This document shows positions 1 through 7,672 of a DNA stretch of 18,625 bases, in pieces. The stretch is taken from assembly GCA_002431975.1 (NCBI GenBank), contig DJFA01000011.1, forward strand, positions 6,123 through 24,747, given 5' to 3'. This DNA is from Ruminococcus sp. UBA5884. Its GTDB lineage: Bacteria > Bacillota > Clostridia > Oscillospirales > Ruminococcaceae. The notes beneath the pieces were generated by a model. It worked only from the letters and a program-made list of their open reading frames with translations, searched no databases and was not told the DNA's origin. Numbering within the stretch: the first letter of the stretch is position 1; every line of letters starts with the position of its first letter. The translations under genes and the position numbers were made by a program.

Positions 1-68
1 GGGCGACCATCGGTCGCCCGTTAGATTTACCGGAATTTTCAGGCGGGCGACCAATGGTCGCCCCTACA
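1..68. repeat. Short-form GC-rich hairpin repeat, left window edge
   Basis: Two near-palindromes lie head to tail. The first is at 1-19, with 8-bp arms GGGCGACC/GGTCGCCC around ATC. The second is at 45-63, with 9-bp arms GGGCGACCA/TGGTCGCCC around a single A. They are joined by a 25-bp linker (TTAGATTTACC...) and followed by CTACA. The same arrangement recurs at 18560-18625 with a few differences, and expanded forms are at 1972-2110 and 9984-10119. The left end is cut by the window edge: the TGTAG that precedes other copies is missing. No open reading frame is present, so it is best seen as a non-autonomous, MITE-like or REP-like element. Confidence 0.85.
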
Positions 69-125
69 TTAAACAATTCATCGAATTTGCGTTATTTTAT
101 GGATTGAAGATGGCATCTTGCCGCC

Positions 126-156
126 AAAAAGGCGGACATATTAATATATGCCCGCC
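126..156 (-). terminator. Rho-independent terminator of the Cys/Gly-rich peptide gene
   Basis: Positions 131-156 form a near-perfect 26-bp palindrome whose outer arms are GGCGG(A)CATAT and ATATATG(C)CCGCC. On the minus strand it is followed directly by TTTTT (complement of 126-130). It lies 27 bp beyond the stop codon of the minus-strand peptide gene at 183. A second small hairpin, CCGCC-AAAAA-GGCGG at 121-135, overlaps it. This supports minus-strand transcription of the small gene. Confidence 0.75.
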
Positions 157-182
157 CGTAAAGGAAACCTGATTAAGTTAAA

Positions 183-341
183 TCAGCATCCGCAACCGCA
201 GCCGTTTCCGCCGCAGCCGCCGCCACAGCCACAGTCATTGCCGCCGCAGCCGATATTACCGCCACAGCCACATCCGCAGCAGCAAACGAGAAGAAGAATT
301 ATAATAATCCACCAGCAACCGCCATTTCCGCAACCATACAT
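183..341 (-). CDS. Cys/Gly-rich small membrane peptide, 52 aa
   Basis: This is an unrecognised small protein that reads MYGCGNGGCWW, then a hydrophobic run IIIILLLVCCC (about residues 10-22), then a GC/GGC-repeat tail ending in CGCGC. By count, 14 of 52 residues are Cys and 20 are Gly. The ATG at 341 is preceded by AAAAGGAG with a 9-nt spacer. A promoter (394-422) lies upstream and a hairpin plus T-run (126-156) lies just past the stop. These four signals together support a real gene. One membrane span with a cysteine-dense tail suggests a metal-binding or disulfide-linked envelope peptide, loosely like the tiny Gly-rich YjcZ-type sporulation peptides of Bacillus, but this is only a resemblance. 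The opposite strand carries a Pro/Gln-rich frame (148-390), which is the shadow of these GGC/TGC codons. It sits downstream of the polyphosphate enzyme gene but has its own promoter. Confidence 0.75.
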   Translation of the reverse strand: MYGCGNGGCWWIIIILLLVCCCGCGCGGNIGCGGNDCGCGGGCGGNGCGCGC

Positions 342-370
342 AATAAAAGACTCCTTTTACAAAAGATATT

Positions 371-387
371 TGAAGCTTTCCGCTTCA
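371..387 (-). promoter_or_regulatory. 5' leader hairpin of the small peptide mRNA
   Basis: TGAAGC-GGAAA-GCTTCA on the minus strand forms a 6-bp stem with a 5-nt loop. It sits at or within a base or two of the predicted transcription start (about 387, seven bases past the -10 box), and ahead of the ribosome binding site at 351-358. A hairpin at the extreme 5' end commonly stabilises mRNA. That role here is inferred. Confidence 0.45.
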
Positions 388-393
388 TAGTAC

Positions 394-422
394 ATTATAT
401 GAATGGTATTAAAATGTGTTAC
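394..422 (-). promoter_or_regulatory. Predicted sigma-A promoter for the small peptide gene
   Basis: On the minus strand, -35 GTAACA (417-422), a 17-bp spacer and -10 TATAAT (394-399). The -10 box is perfect and the -35 matches four of six consensus bases. It starts 2 bp past the stop codon of the PPK2 gene (425), so the small gene can be transcribed independently. Confidence 0.6.
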
Positions 423-424
423 AG

Positions 425-1906
425 TTATTCAAGAGAATTTTCTATTGCTTCATTGATTGTTTTAAGAGCCTTTATTCTTGCAAATTTCTTGTCATTTCCT
501 TCAATAACAGTCCATGGAGCATATACAGTTGAAGTTTTCTGAAGCATTTCATTGACAGCTGATTCATAAAGTTCCCATTTGTCACGGTTACGCCAGTCTT
601 CATCAGTAATTTTCCATTGCTTTTCAGGAGTATTCTGACGCAGTGTAAATCTTGCAAGCTGTTCGTCCTTGTCAATCTGCATCCAGAATTTAATTATAAC
701 AGCTCCCCAGTCAGAAAGTTGTTTTTCAAATTCATTGATTTCCTGATAAGCCTGACTGCATCTTGCAACAGGAGTAAAGCCTTCAATTTTTTCAACCATT
801 ACTCTGCCGTACCATGTTCTGTCAAATATTGTTATATGGCCGCTTTTGCAGATATTTTCCCAGAAACGCCAGAGATAATGCTTTGAAAGAGCAGTACTGT
901 CAGGGGCAGATATCGGAACAACCTCATATCCACGTGGGTCAAGAGCATTTGTTACACGTCTGATACTTCCGCCCTTGCCGCCTGCGTCCCAGCCTTCATA
1001 ACAGATTATTACAGGTTTTCTTTTTATATAGCATTTGTTATGGAGCTTTGAAAGAAGTTTCTGCTGACTTTTGAGTTCTTCTCTGTAAAGATTTTCAGGG
1101 AATGATTTTGAGAGGTCATATTCAGAAAGTTTTTTCATCTGTATGAGAGGGAACTGTGGTTTTTCGGGATTTATCGTATCAAATTGCGGGAGTCTGTCAG
1201 TTTTTCCGCTTATTGCGTTTTCAAGTACTGAAACTGTATGGCTGTAAATCTGATATACAGATGAGAGCATTTCATCAGCGGCAACTATATTCCATGGACA
1301 GTAATCGGTATTTGAGCCGCTGAGCATTCTTCCGAACCATTTCTGCCAGCGGTCATAATTTTTATTGCTGTTTATATCATTTTTATTTACACGCCATTTT
1401 GTAATATCAGATGACTGGAGTTTGTCAAGACGTTTTTTCTGTTCAGATTTTGAGATATTGAGGAAAAATTTGATTATTACATATCCATCATCGCAAAGCT
1501 GACGTTCAGTTATATTTATTGTATCGAGTATATTTTTAAAATCCTGTTTTGAGATTTTTTCATTCATATACTGATAGACTGTTTCCCTGTACCAGCTTCT
1601 GTCCATGATAGAAAATCTGCTTTTCTGAGGGATATCTTTCCAGAATCTGTACATAATAGGTTTTCTTGCTTCATCTTCAGAGGCATTTCTTATTGTAAGG
1701 ACTTTAAAACTTCTCGGGTCAAAGCAGTTTATAAGCTTTGAAATCATTTCACCTTTTCCGGAAGCACTCCAGCCTTCAAACAGTATTATGACAGGGATTT
1801 TTTTAATTTTTACAGCCTGTTCAAGCTGAGCGAGTTTTCGGCTGAGTTCTTCGACATCTTCCTTTGAAACATCATATTCATATGTTGTATTGAATTTATC
1901 AAGCAT
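425..1906 (-). CDS. Two-domain PPK2-family polyphosphate phosphotransferase (Pap-like)
   Basis: This 493-residue cytoplasmic enzyme carries two tandem PPK2 domains, which is the size and layout of polyphosphate:AMP phosphotransferase (class II PPK2). That family moves phosphate between polyphosphate and AMP/ADP. Domain 1 has a P-loop-like GWSASGKG (45-52) and MDRSWY (101-106). Domain 2 has the canonical GWDAGGKG (305-312) and FDRTWYGRV (361-369). Domain 1 departs from consensus (Ser for Asp in the P-loop, no GRV after the DRxWY motif), so domain 2 is probably the catalytic one. The start at 1906 is chosen because GAAAGGAAGGA lies about 7 nt upstream; an in-frame ATG 33 nt further out lacks a comparable site. 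No ppk1 or exopolyphosphatase gene is nearby. It is separated from the upstream GGDEF gene by a 139-bp repeat. The exact nucleotide specificity cannot be read from sequence. Confidence 0.9.
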   Translation of the reverse strand: MLDKFNTTYEYDVSKEDVEELSRKLAQLEQAVKIKKIPVIILFEGWSASGKGEMISKLINCFDPRSFKVLTIRNASEDEARKPIMYRFWKDIPQKSRFSIMDRSWYRETVYQYMNEKISKQDFKNILDTINITERQLCDDGYVIIKFFLNISKSEQKKRLDKLQSSDITKWRVNKNDINSNKNYDRWQKWFGRMLSGSNTDYCPWNIVAADEMLSSVYQIYSHTVSVLENAISGKTDRLPQFDTINPEKPQFPLIQMKKLSEYDLSKSFPENLYREELKSQQKLLSKLHNKCYIKRKPVIICYEGWDAGGKGGSIRRVTNALDPRGYEVVPISAPDSTALSKHYLWRFWENICKSGHITIFDRTWYGRVMVEKIEGFTPVARCSQAYQEINEFEKQLSDWGAVIIKFWMQIDKDEQLARFTLRQNTPEKQWKITDEDWRNRDKWELYESAVNEMLQKTSTVYAPWTVIEGNDKKFARIKALKTINEAIENSLE

Positions 1907-1971
1907 ATTTATCCTTCCTTTCAGGATTTTTATTTTCAATCTGTCTGATGTATATTAATGCCAATTCGTTT

Positions 1972-2110
1972 TGTAGGGGCGACCAATGGTCGCCCGTTTG
2001 GGTTCACCGGAATTTCAGGCGTGCAACCAATGATTTTTTCATACCAAAAACAAATACCGAATCTATGGTTTAACCATAATTCATGCGGGCGACCAATGGT
2101 CGCCCCTACA
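1972..2110. repeat. Long-form MITE-like repeat (139 bp) with hairpin ends
   Basis: The element begins TGTAGGGGCGACCAATGG and ends in the inverted counterpart CCAATGGTCGCCCCTACA. The outer 25 bp of the two ends match at 24 positions as inverted repeats. Each end is itself a hairpin (cores 1977-1995 and 2087-2105). The interior (GTTTGGGTTCACCGG...TTTAACCATAATTCATG) is about three-quarters identical to the interior of the copy at 9984-10119. It lies between two same-strand genes (GGDEF and PPK2), as if inserted into an intergenic gap. There is no coding capacity and no obvious target-site duplication. On the minus strand no T-run follows the hairpins, so it is not a canonical terminator. Confidence 0.85.
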
Positions 2111-2128
2111 GAAAATAATTATTAATAT

Positions 2129-3892
2129 TTACAAAGATTGCTGTAATATGCCGTCTGCAACAGCTCTGCCTATTATCGTGAGATAGCTTATATCCATATC
2201 AGACCATTTTTTAAAATGCCCTGCAAGTTCATATGATATGAATATTTCAGGCTTATTGCTGTCGGAACAGATAAACTGTACAGCACCCATTATATTATGT
2301 TCTGTAAAATAAAGGAATGCGTTCTGTGAACGTCCTTCAAGCATATTTATGTTGTCAATGGCAAAATATCCGTCACAGCTGAAATTATCGGCATAGCTGT
2401 CGCTGAAAAAGTAGTCTGCATTTCTGTCCTGATTTCCTGAAAGGCTGTATATGCATTTCATATCGTTTCCGGAATATACATCAATATTGTCAAGTTCAAA
2501 CATTTCAGCAATTTTAAAAAGAATATCATTCATATCCGGCTTTACGGAGGTGAATATTTCCCTGCATATGCTGCTTACAAATCTTAATCTGCTGTTTTTA
2601 GGATTGTTTTTGGAGATAGTATCGTCAGGACTTCCATGTTTTTCCCTGTCATATATGACATATCTGTTGCCGCCTTTCTGCTTGGCAATGCAAAGCGCAT
2701 GATTTGCCTGTGCGAACAGTTCATCATAGCTAAGGCTGTCTTTAGGATATGAAGCTATACCCATTGAACAGGTAATTTTTATATTTCTGCCTGCAAATGA
2801 GAGTTCAATTTTTGTTCTTACTGCACGGAGTATGCCTCTTAAATCTATTTCATCTATTGTACCCTCAATTACCATCATAAATTCATCGCCGCCGATTCTT
2901 CCGGCAATACCTCTTGAACCTGTTTCAGTTTTTATGATTTTTCCTGTCTGATAAAGCACTTCATCACCGAATACATGACCATAATTGTTATTGATATTGC
3001 GGAAACAGTCAAGATTTAAAATAACGATATTTATTGAATGTTCAGGCTGTGCGGCAGTCTGACGCTTTGCATAGTGTACAGCAGCTGAACGGTTCATAAG
3101 ACCTGTAAGTGAATCTGTATTGAATTCTATTGCAAAATTCATATCCTTAGCTTTTGTTCTCGGATTTATAACTGAAATAGTTCCGAGAACTTTTCTGTGT
3201 TCGATATCGTCATAATGAGTAACTCCCTTTACAAGACAGTATTCTTTTTTTCTGCCAAGAGAGAATATACTTGATTCAAATTCATATTCAAAGCGGTATA
3301 TACCATTTTTGATATCGCTGCAAAGGTCATCAAGAACTGAAAGCATATTATTTTCAATAAATCTGTTTTCAGCAGCAGATTTTTTCCATACATCTATTTC
3401 TTCATCAGCAACTATTATATCTCTGTATGAATCAAAGAAATAAATTCTTATGCGTTTGGTTTCAAAGCTGTATTCAAAAGCCAAATCCCTGCACATACTA
3501 AGAGTGAAACGGTATTCATTTATCTTGTATTCAGATGCATAGAGCAGTCTTTCAAGCGACAGTATATCATGAAGTGAGATATCAATAAAAATATTTCCGT
3601 CCTTTGAGAGAATATTATTTCTTGATATTGAAGCAAGAACATATCTGTAATCGCCAAAGCAGCCTTTCATTCTAAGAACAGTTTTTACAGTTCCTGAATT
3701 TTCAGCACTGCATACAGCTTTAGTAAATGAATCTATATCATCATCATGTATAGTACGTTTTATTGAATAAAGCACATCATTGCCGAAATAGTGAAAAAAA
3801 GCTTCATCTGCACTCTGGGTATGAAGACTTAAATCGATTGTAACCTTTCCTATTCTGTAGCTGTTTTCATTAAGTGCTGTATAGCTGTCCAT
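2129..3892 (-). CDS. GGDEF-domain protein (putative diguanylate cyclase) with N- and C-terminal sensory regions
   Basis: This 587-residue protein has no signal peptide or membrane span. The central GGDEF domain runs from about residue 255 to 415, with SLTGLMNR at 261-268, LDCFRNINNNYGH at 294-306 and an intact GGDEF at 334-338, so c-di-GMP synthesis is possible. The allosteric RxxD I-site expected five residues before GGDEF is absent (the stretch reads GSRGIAGRI), so product inhibition at that site is unlikely. Residues 1-110 and about 120-245 look like PAS-type or related sensory segments. About 165 residues follow the cyclase domain (from about 420), possibly a GAF-like sensor; these assignments are inferred from length and secondary-structure pattern. 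The ATG at 3892 has AAAGGTGAT upstream. It is the last gene of the sugar operon, 16 bp behind the AraC gene. Confidence 0.88.
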   Translation of the reverse strand: MDSYTALNENSYRIGKVTIDLSLHTQSADEAFFHYFGNDVLYSIKRTIHDDDIDSFTKAVCSAENSGTVKTVLRMKGCFGDYRYVLASISRNNILSKDGNIFIDISLHDILSLERLLYASEYKINEYRFTLSMCRDLAFEYSFETKRIRIYFFDSYRDIIVADEEIDVWKKSAAENRFIENNMLSVLDDLCSDIKNGIYRFEYEFESSIFSLGRKKEYCLVKGVTHYDDIEHRKVLGTISVINPRTKAKDMNFAIEFNTDSLTGLMNRSAAVHYAKRQTAAQPEHSINIVILNLDCFRNINNNYGHVFGDEVLYQTGKIIKTETGSRGIAGRIGGDEFMMVIEGTIDEIDLRGILRAVRTKIELSFAGRNIKITCSMGIASYPKDSLSYDELFAQANHALCIAKQKGGNRYVIYDREKHGSPDDTISKNNPKNSRLRFVSSICREIFTSVKPDMNDILFKIAEMFELDNIDVYSGNDMKCIYSLSGNQDRNADYFFSDSYADNFSCDGYFAIDNINMLEGRSQNAFLYFTEHNIMGAVQFICSDSNKPEIFISYELAGHFKKWSDMDISYLTIIGRAVADGILQQSL

Positions 3893-3908
3893 AGAAAAAT
3901 ATCACCTT

Positions 3909-4688
3909 TTATTTATATTTTTTTCTGTATTCGCTTGGAGTAACGCCTGTATGCTTCTTGAACTGACGCATAAAATGTTCATTGTTGTCATATCCGCATT
4001 CTTCAGCGGTTTCATTTATACTCAGATTAGTAGTTGTAAGAATATTCTTTGCATGATTTATCTTGCAGTTTATTACATCTGAAATACAGGTTATTCCGAA
4101 TGTCTGACGGTATATAAGCTGAAAATATGAGCGTGACATATTCATTTCATGACAGAGTTCATCAACTGTCCATTTATATTGAGGATTTTTATATATTTTT
4201 TCTCTGAGGCTGAAAAGTTTTCCGTAATGAGGATTTGAGAATTTTGTAAGACTGCTTACAGATATCATTTCACTTGTTTTGATAAGCATAGTTTTTAAAA
4301 GACAGTCAAGCATTTCATTTCTTTTTGAATTGACTGAATAAAATTCGCTGCAAAGATTTCTTATTATACTGCTTATAAATTCTACATCACCGAATTTTAT
4401 AATGCTGTTGAGCGGCAAATCAAGCGACCTGAAAAAATCAGTATCATAGTCAGTATCAAAATGTATCCAGTCATTTACAAAAACGTCCTCTATCGCATAA
4501 TAACAGTGCGGAGTATGCTTATCATATATAACTATTGAATTTCTGTCAACGATATTCTTTTCGCCATAGAGTTCAAAAACAGCCGGAGTTTTAAGGACTA
4601 TCAGCATATAACCCTCAGTACCTTCAGGGCGTTCAGTTCTGAAACTTCTGTCATGTATTGAATTGAATCCGATATGAAGAATATGCAT
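3909..4688 (-). CDS. AraC-family transcriptional regulator of the sugar operon
   Basis: This 259-residue regulator has an N-terminal cupin-like sensor region (about 1-150, with IVIYDKHTPHCYY resembling the sugar-binding AraC fold) and a C-terminal double helix-turn-helix at about 173-257. The first helix pair is around WTVDELCHEMNMSRSYFQ. The second ends in the family signature HFMRQFKKHTGVTPSEYRK. GCAGGAGTG lies before the ATG. It sits inside the putative pectin-oligosaccharide operon, 34 bp after RNase Z and 16 bp before the GGDEF gene, so it probably senses the transported sugar or its product and activates its own operon. Its binding site is not identified. Confidence 0.9.
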   Translation of the reverse strand: MHILHIGFNSIHDRSFRTERPEGTEGYMLIVLKTPAVFELYGEKNIVDRNSIVIYDKHTPHCYYAIEDVFVNDWIHFDTDYDTDFFRSLDLPLNSIIKFGDVEFISSIIRNLCSEFYSVNSKRNEMLDCLLKTMLIKTSEMISVSSLTKFSNPHYGKLFSLREKIYKNPQYKWTVDELCHEMNMSRSYFQLIYRQTFGITCISDVINCKINHAKNILTTTNLSINETAEECGYDNNEHFMRQFKKHTGVTPSEYRKKYK

Positions 4689-4722
4689 ATTTTATCACTC
4701 CTGCAAAAAAATCACCGTTATA

Positions 4723-5637
4723 TTATTTAAATGTTTTTTTAATACCGTCCTTTGAAATTATGGTTTTTGGAAATATTTTTTTTACATAACCGCTGTAGAT
4801 ATTGGGATTTTTAAGTGCAGGACTGTAATGAGTAAGCCATAATTCCTTTGAGCCGGATTTAACGGCAAGTTCAGCTGAATGTGAAAAAAGCATATGCCCT
4901 TTTTTCCTCATATCTTCAGCATTTTCTTCATCACCATACATTCCTTCACTTATAAGAAGGTCTGAATTTTCCGCAAAATCAATCATATCCTTGAAAAATA
5001 CAGTATCAGTGCAATAAGTTATCTTTATCGGGTCACGTTTCCCATCAATAACCATATCAGGAGTAATAATTCTGCCGTCATCAGTTTCAACGGATTCACC
5101 GCCGTGGAGAATGCTCCATTTTTTTACCGGAATATTGAGTTCCTTTGCTTTTTCAGGATTGAAAACAGGCTTTTTGGAAAATTTAAATGAATATCCAAGA
5201 CATTCAACCTTATGACGCAGAGGCATTGAAGTCACTTCAAGCATATCAAGTTCAGGAACTGAAAATTTTTCAGTATGCTTTGTGCTGAGTTCAGTAATTT
5301 CAAGGCTGTACGGCAGACATGGACATATACAGCAGAGATTTTTTACTATTTCAGTACCGCCCTCAGGGAGATAGATTTTAAGGGGAGTGGTTTTTGAAAA
5401 ATTCCCGAGTGACAAAAGAAGCCCCGGAAGTCCTGAAATATGGTCAGCATGAAAATGAGTTATAAAAAGCACATCAAGCTTGCTTAATTTGCAGTCTGCA
5501 TCAGCAAGAGCTATCTGAGTACCCTCTCCGCAGTCAATAAGCATACCCTTTCCGTTGTATTCCATAAAGAAACAGGTCAGCCATCTGTTTTTAAGCGGCA
5601 TCATTCCGCCTGTTCCTGCAAGACATACATCTATCAT
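4723..5637 (-). CDS. rnz: Ribonuclease Z (tRNA 3' processing endonuclease)
   Basis: This 304-residue metallo-beta-lactamase-fold nuclease matches the usual bacterial RNase Z length. Zinc ligands are visible in order: HFHADH (61-66), His142 in PLRHKVECLGYSF, Asp211 in TYCTDT, and His270 in LTHYSP. The N-terminal GTGGMMPLKNR and the IDCGEGTQ segment are also typical. The family removes the 3' trailer of tRNA precursors that lack an encoded CCA. AAAGGAG lies 9-10 nt before the ATG. It lies between GH105 (37 bp gap) and AraC (34 bp gap) in a sugar-uptake operon, an unexpected place for a tRNA-processing gene. A related metallo-hydrolase with another substrate cannot be excluded. Confidence 0.88.
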   Translation of the reverse strand: MIDVCLAGTGGMMPLKNRWLTCFFMEYNGKGMLIDCGEGTQIALADADCKLSKLDVLFITHFHADHISGLPGLLLSLGNFSKTTPLKIYLPEGGTEIVKNLCCICPCLPYSLEITELSTKHTEKFSVPELDMLEVTSMPLRHKVECLGYSFKFSKKPVFNPEKAKELNIPVKKWSILHGGESVETDDGRIITPDMVIDGKRDPIKITYCTDTVFFKDMIDFAENSDLLISEGMYGDEENAEDMRKKGHMLFSHSAELAVKSGSKELWLTHYSPALKNPNIYSGYVKKIFPKTIISKDGIKKTFK

Positions 5638-5674
5638 TTTTTGTTTTCTCCTTTCATTTTTTATTGTATTTTAA

Positions 5675-6811
5675 TTATTTCTTTAATATCTCCGCATATG
5701 CCATTAATAAAGGAGCAATACCTTTTGCATCATTTTTTACAACCGGTTCACTGAGATAATATTCAATGCTTCCGTTACGCTGTTTTTCGCCGCCAAGACC
5801 TGCCACAAGGCATATATTATCAAGCGTTATACTGCCGTCAGCATTTCTTTGGGTATAGTTTTCAATTACTCCGTTAAATGCATTTTCCGCATTAATTATA
5901 TACTTTTCATCAGTCATTTTAAGCCTTGCCGCCTTGAATAATGCATATGCAGTCAGGAGTGTGCCGCTTGTTTCGCAGTAATTTCCGTTTTCAAGAGGCA
6001 TATTGATTATCTGTGAAAACATTCCGTTTTCATGACTGTATTTTACAATACTTTCTGCAAGATTATTAATAATGCGTTTCAGTACAGTATCAGCTTTTTC
6101 GGATATTCCGCCAAGCTTTTCATATGTATCCGTCAAAGCACTCATAAACCAGCCTGTTGCCCTGAGCCAGAAGCATGATGAAAGACCTGTTTTTTTATCT
6201 GCCCAGTTCATTTTTCTGCTTTCGTCATAGCCATGATAATAAAGGCCTGTTTTTGCGTCACGCATAATTTTTTCGATATTTTCAAACTGTGAGATTATAT
6301 CATCAATATTTCTGCAATTGTTGTATCTGACTTCATATTCCGCATAAAACGGCATTATCATATAAACGCCGTCAAGCCATATCTGCTCAGGATATATTTT
6401 TTTATGCCAGAAATTATGAGTTTCTGAAGTTCTCGGCTGATTTTTAACCTGTGCAGTATATATATATTCAAAAGCAGTCCTGTATTTGTGATTTCCTGTC
6501 ATTTCATAAAGGGTTATCAGATTTTTTGCAGGATTTATGTTATCAAGGTTATATTCCGCAGGATTATATGTATTTATGCTTCCGTCATCATTCACAAATG
6601 CTGATACAAATTTTTCGCAGAATGAAAATATTTTTTTATCATTGCTTATTTTATATATCTCCAGAAGTGCATTTATCATACAGCCGTCAATATAGTTCCA
6701 TTTATTTTTTCTTCCGGATATGATATATTCGCCGTTCCATGCAGGATATTCGGGATTTATGCTGTTTATTATTTTTTCCGTATAAGTCCTGAAAATTTCA
6801 ATATGTTCCAA
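5675..6811 (-). CDS. GH105 unsaturated galacturonyl (rhamnogalacturonyl) hydrolase, YteR/YesR-like
   Basis: This 378-residue (alpha/alpha)6-barrel hydrolase lacks a signal peptide, so it acts in the cytoplasm. Family GH105 cleaves the unsaturated uronic acid left at the non-reducing end of pectin fragments by polysaccharide lyases. Signature segments are NFWHKKIYPEQIWLDGVYM (133-151), whose Asp147 aligns with the catalytic Asp of YteR, then YYHGYDES (191-198), WADKKTGLSSCFWLRATGW (203-221) and GLGGEKQRNGSIEYYLSEP near the end. The family motif usually reads SPxFWxRAxGW; here Ser replaces Pro. The start codon is TTG at 6811, supported by AAGGAG with a 7-nt spacer; no in-frame ATG lies near it. 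It is 15 bp behind the second permease gene, matching the yesOPQR order in B. subtilis. Confidence 0.9.
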   Translation of the reverse strand: MEHIEIFRTYTEKIINSINPEYPAWNGEYIISGRKNKWNYIDGCMINALLEIYKISNDKKIFSFCEKFVSAFVNDDGSINTYNPAEYNLDNINPAKNLITLYEMTGNHKYRTAFEYIYTAQVKNQPRTSETHNFWHKKIYPEQIWLDGVYMIMPFYAEYEVRYNNCRNIDDIISQFENIEKIMRDAKTGLYYHGYDESRKMNWADKKTGLSSCFWLRATGWFMSALTDTYEKLGGISEKADTVLKRIINNLAESIVKYSHENGMFSQIINMPLENGNYCETSGTLLTAYALFKAARLKMTDEKYIINAENAFNGVIENYTQRNADGSITLDNICLVAGLGGEKQRNGSIEYYLSEPVVKNDAKGIAPLLMAYAEILKK

Positions 6812-6826
6812 AATAATTCTCCTTGC

Positions 6827-7672
6827 TTATCCGGATATACCGGAAGATGATATACCTGATACAAAATATTTCTGAGCTGCAAGAAATACAAGTACTGACG
6901 GTATAAGACCGATAAATGACATTGAGATTATACTGCTCCATTCATATCCCTGACCGGTGCTGTCCATTGACATTCTTACAGCGAGTGAAAGCGGATATTT
7001 TTCAACGGAGGATATAAATATAAGCGGTTCTAAAAATTCATTCATAGACCAGAGAAATGTAAATACTCCGACTGATATTACAGCCGGTTTCATGCAGGGG
7101 ACAAGTATAAAGAAAAGAGTCTGGAATGAATTGCAGCCGTCTATTTTTGCAGCATCATCGAGTTCACGGGGAATACCCTTTAAAAACTGTACAAGCATAA
7201 ATACAAATATTCCCTCATATGCAAAGAGTGACGGCAGAGTAAGAGGCACATATGTATCAAGCATTCCGAATGCTTTCCAGAGCTTGTATGATGGTATTCT
7301 GAGAATAGTTTCAGGGATTATCATTGATATTATAAGCACTGAAAAAAGAAATTTTTTAAGCGGAAATTCAAATCTTGCAAATCCATATGCTGTAATTACA
7401 GATGATATCACTGAAAATGCCGTTTTAGGCAGTACTATTTTAAATGTATTTATGAAATAGTGACCCATATTATAGCTTCCCGAGGTATTCCAGCCTTTTA
7501 TATATGAGCTGAAATCAAATTTTTCAGGCATAAACCATAATGATGAGAATATTTCCGGATTGCTTTTGAAAGATGCTCCGAAAAGCCATATCAGGGGATA
7601 AAGCATTACAAGAGCCGTTGCCGAGAGAAATATATAAATAAGAATTTTTCTGATTAATCTGTATTTTTTCAT
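6827..7672 (-). CDS. Carbohydrate ABC transporter permease, MalG/YesQ type
   Basis: This 281-residue inner-membrane protein has about six hydrophobic segments (first about 8-33). The cytoplasmic EAA-loop motif, RELDDAAKIDGCNSFQTLFF (169-188), docks the ATPase subunit. It belongs to the MalG-like family of CUT1 oligosaccharide importers. Its ATG overlaps the stop of the upstream permease gene by 4 nt (ATGA), a sign of translational coupling, with GGACGGAG just upstream. With its partner permease it forms the channel for the solute-binding lipoprotein. Given the GH105 neighbour, the substrate is probably a pectin-derived oligosaccharide. Confidence 0.92.
   Translation of the reverse strand: MKKYRLIRKILIYIFLSATALVMLYPLIWLFGASFKSNPEIFSSLWFMPEKFDFSSYIKGWNTSGSYNMGHYFINTFKIVLPKTAFSVISSVITAYGFARFEFPLKKFLFSVLIISMIIPETILRIPSYKLWKAFGMLDTYVPLTLPSLFAYEGIFVFMLVQFLKGIPRELDDAAKIDGCNSFQTLFFILVPCMKPAVISVGVFTFLWSMNEFLEPLIFISSVEKYPLSLAVRMSMDSTGQGYEWSSIISMSFIGLIPSVLVFLAAQKYFVSGISSSGISG

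Noticed and set aside
1..68. CRISPR array from repeated GC-rich units
   Set aside because: Units are scattered over 18 kb, spacers are not unique or regular, each unit is palindromic, and no cas genes are present.
148..390. Plus-strand Pro/Gln-rich reading frame of 80 codons
   Set aside because: It has no ribosome binding site, and its low complexity is the reverse image of GGC/TGC codons in the minus-strand Cys/Gly-rich gene, which has promoter, ribosome binding site and terminator.
1972..2110. Insertion sequence
   Set aside because: It has inverted ends but no transposase reading frame and is under 140 bp, so only a non-autonomous repeat can be supported.
6957..7460. Plus-strand 167-codon frame opposite the MalG-type permease
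   Set aside because: It lies wholly antisense to a confident transporter gene, lacks a ribosome binding site and shows no recognisable domain.
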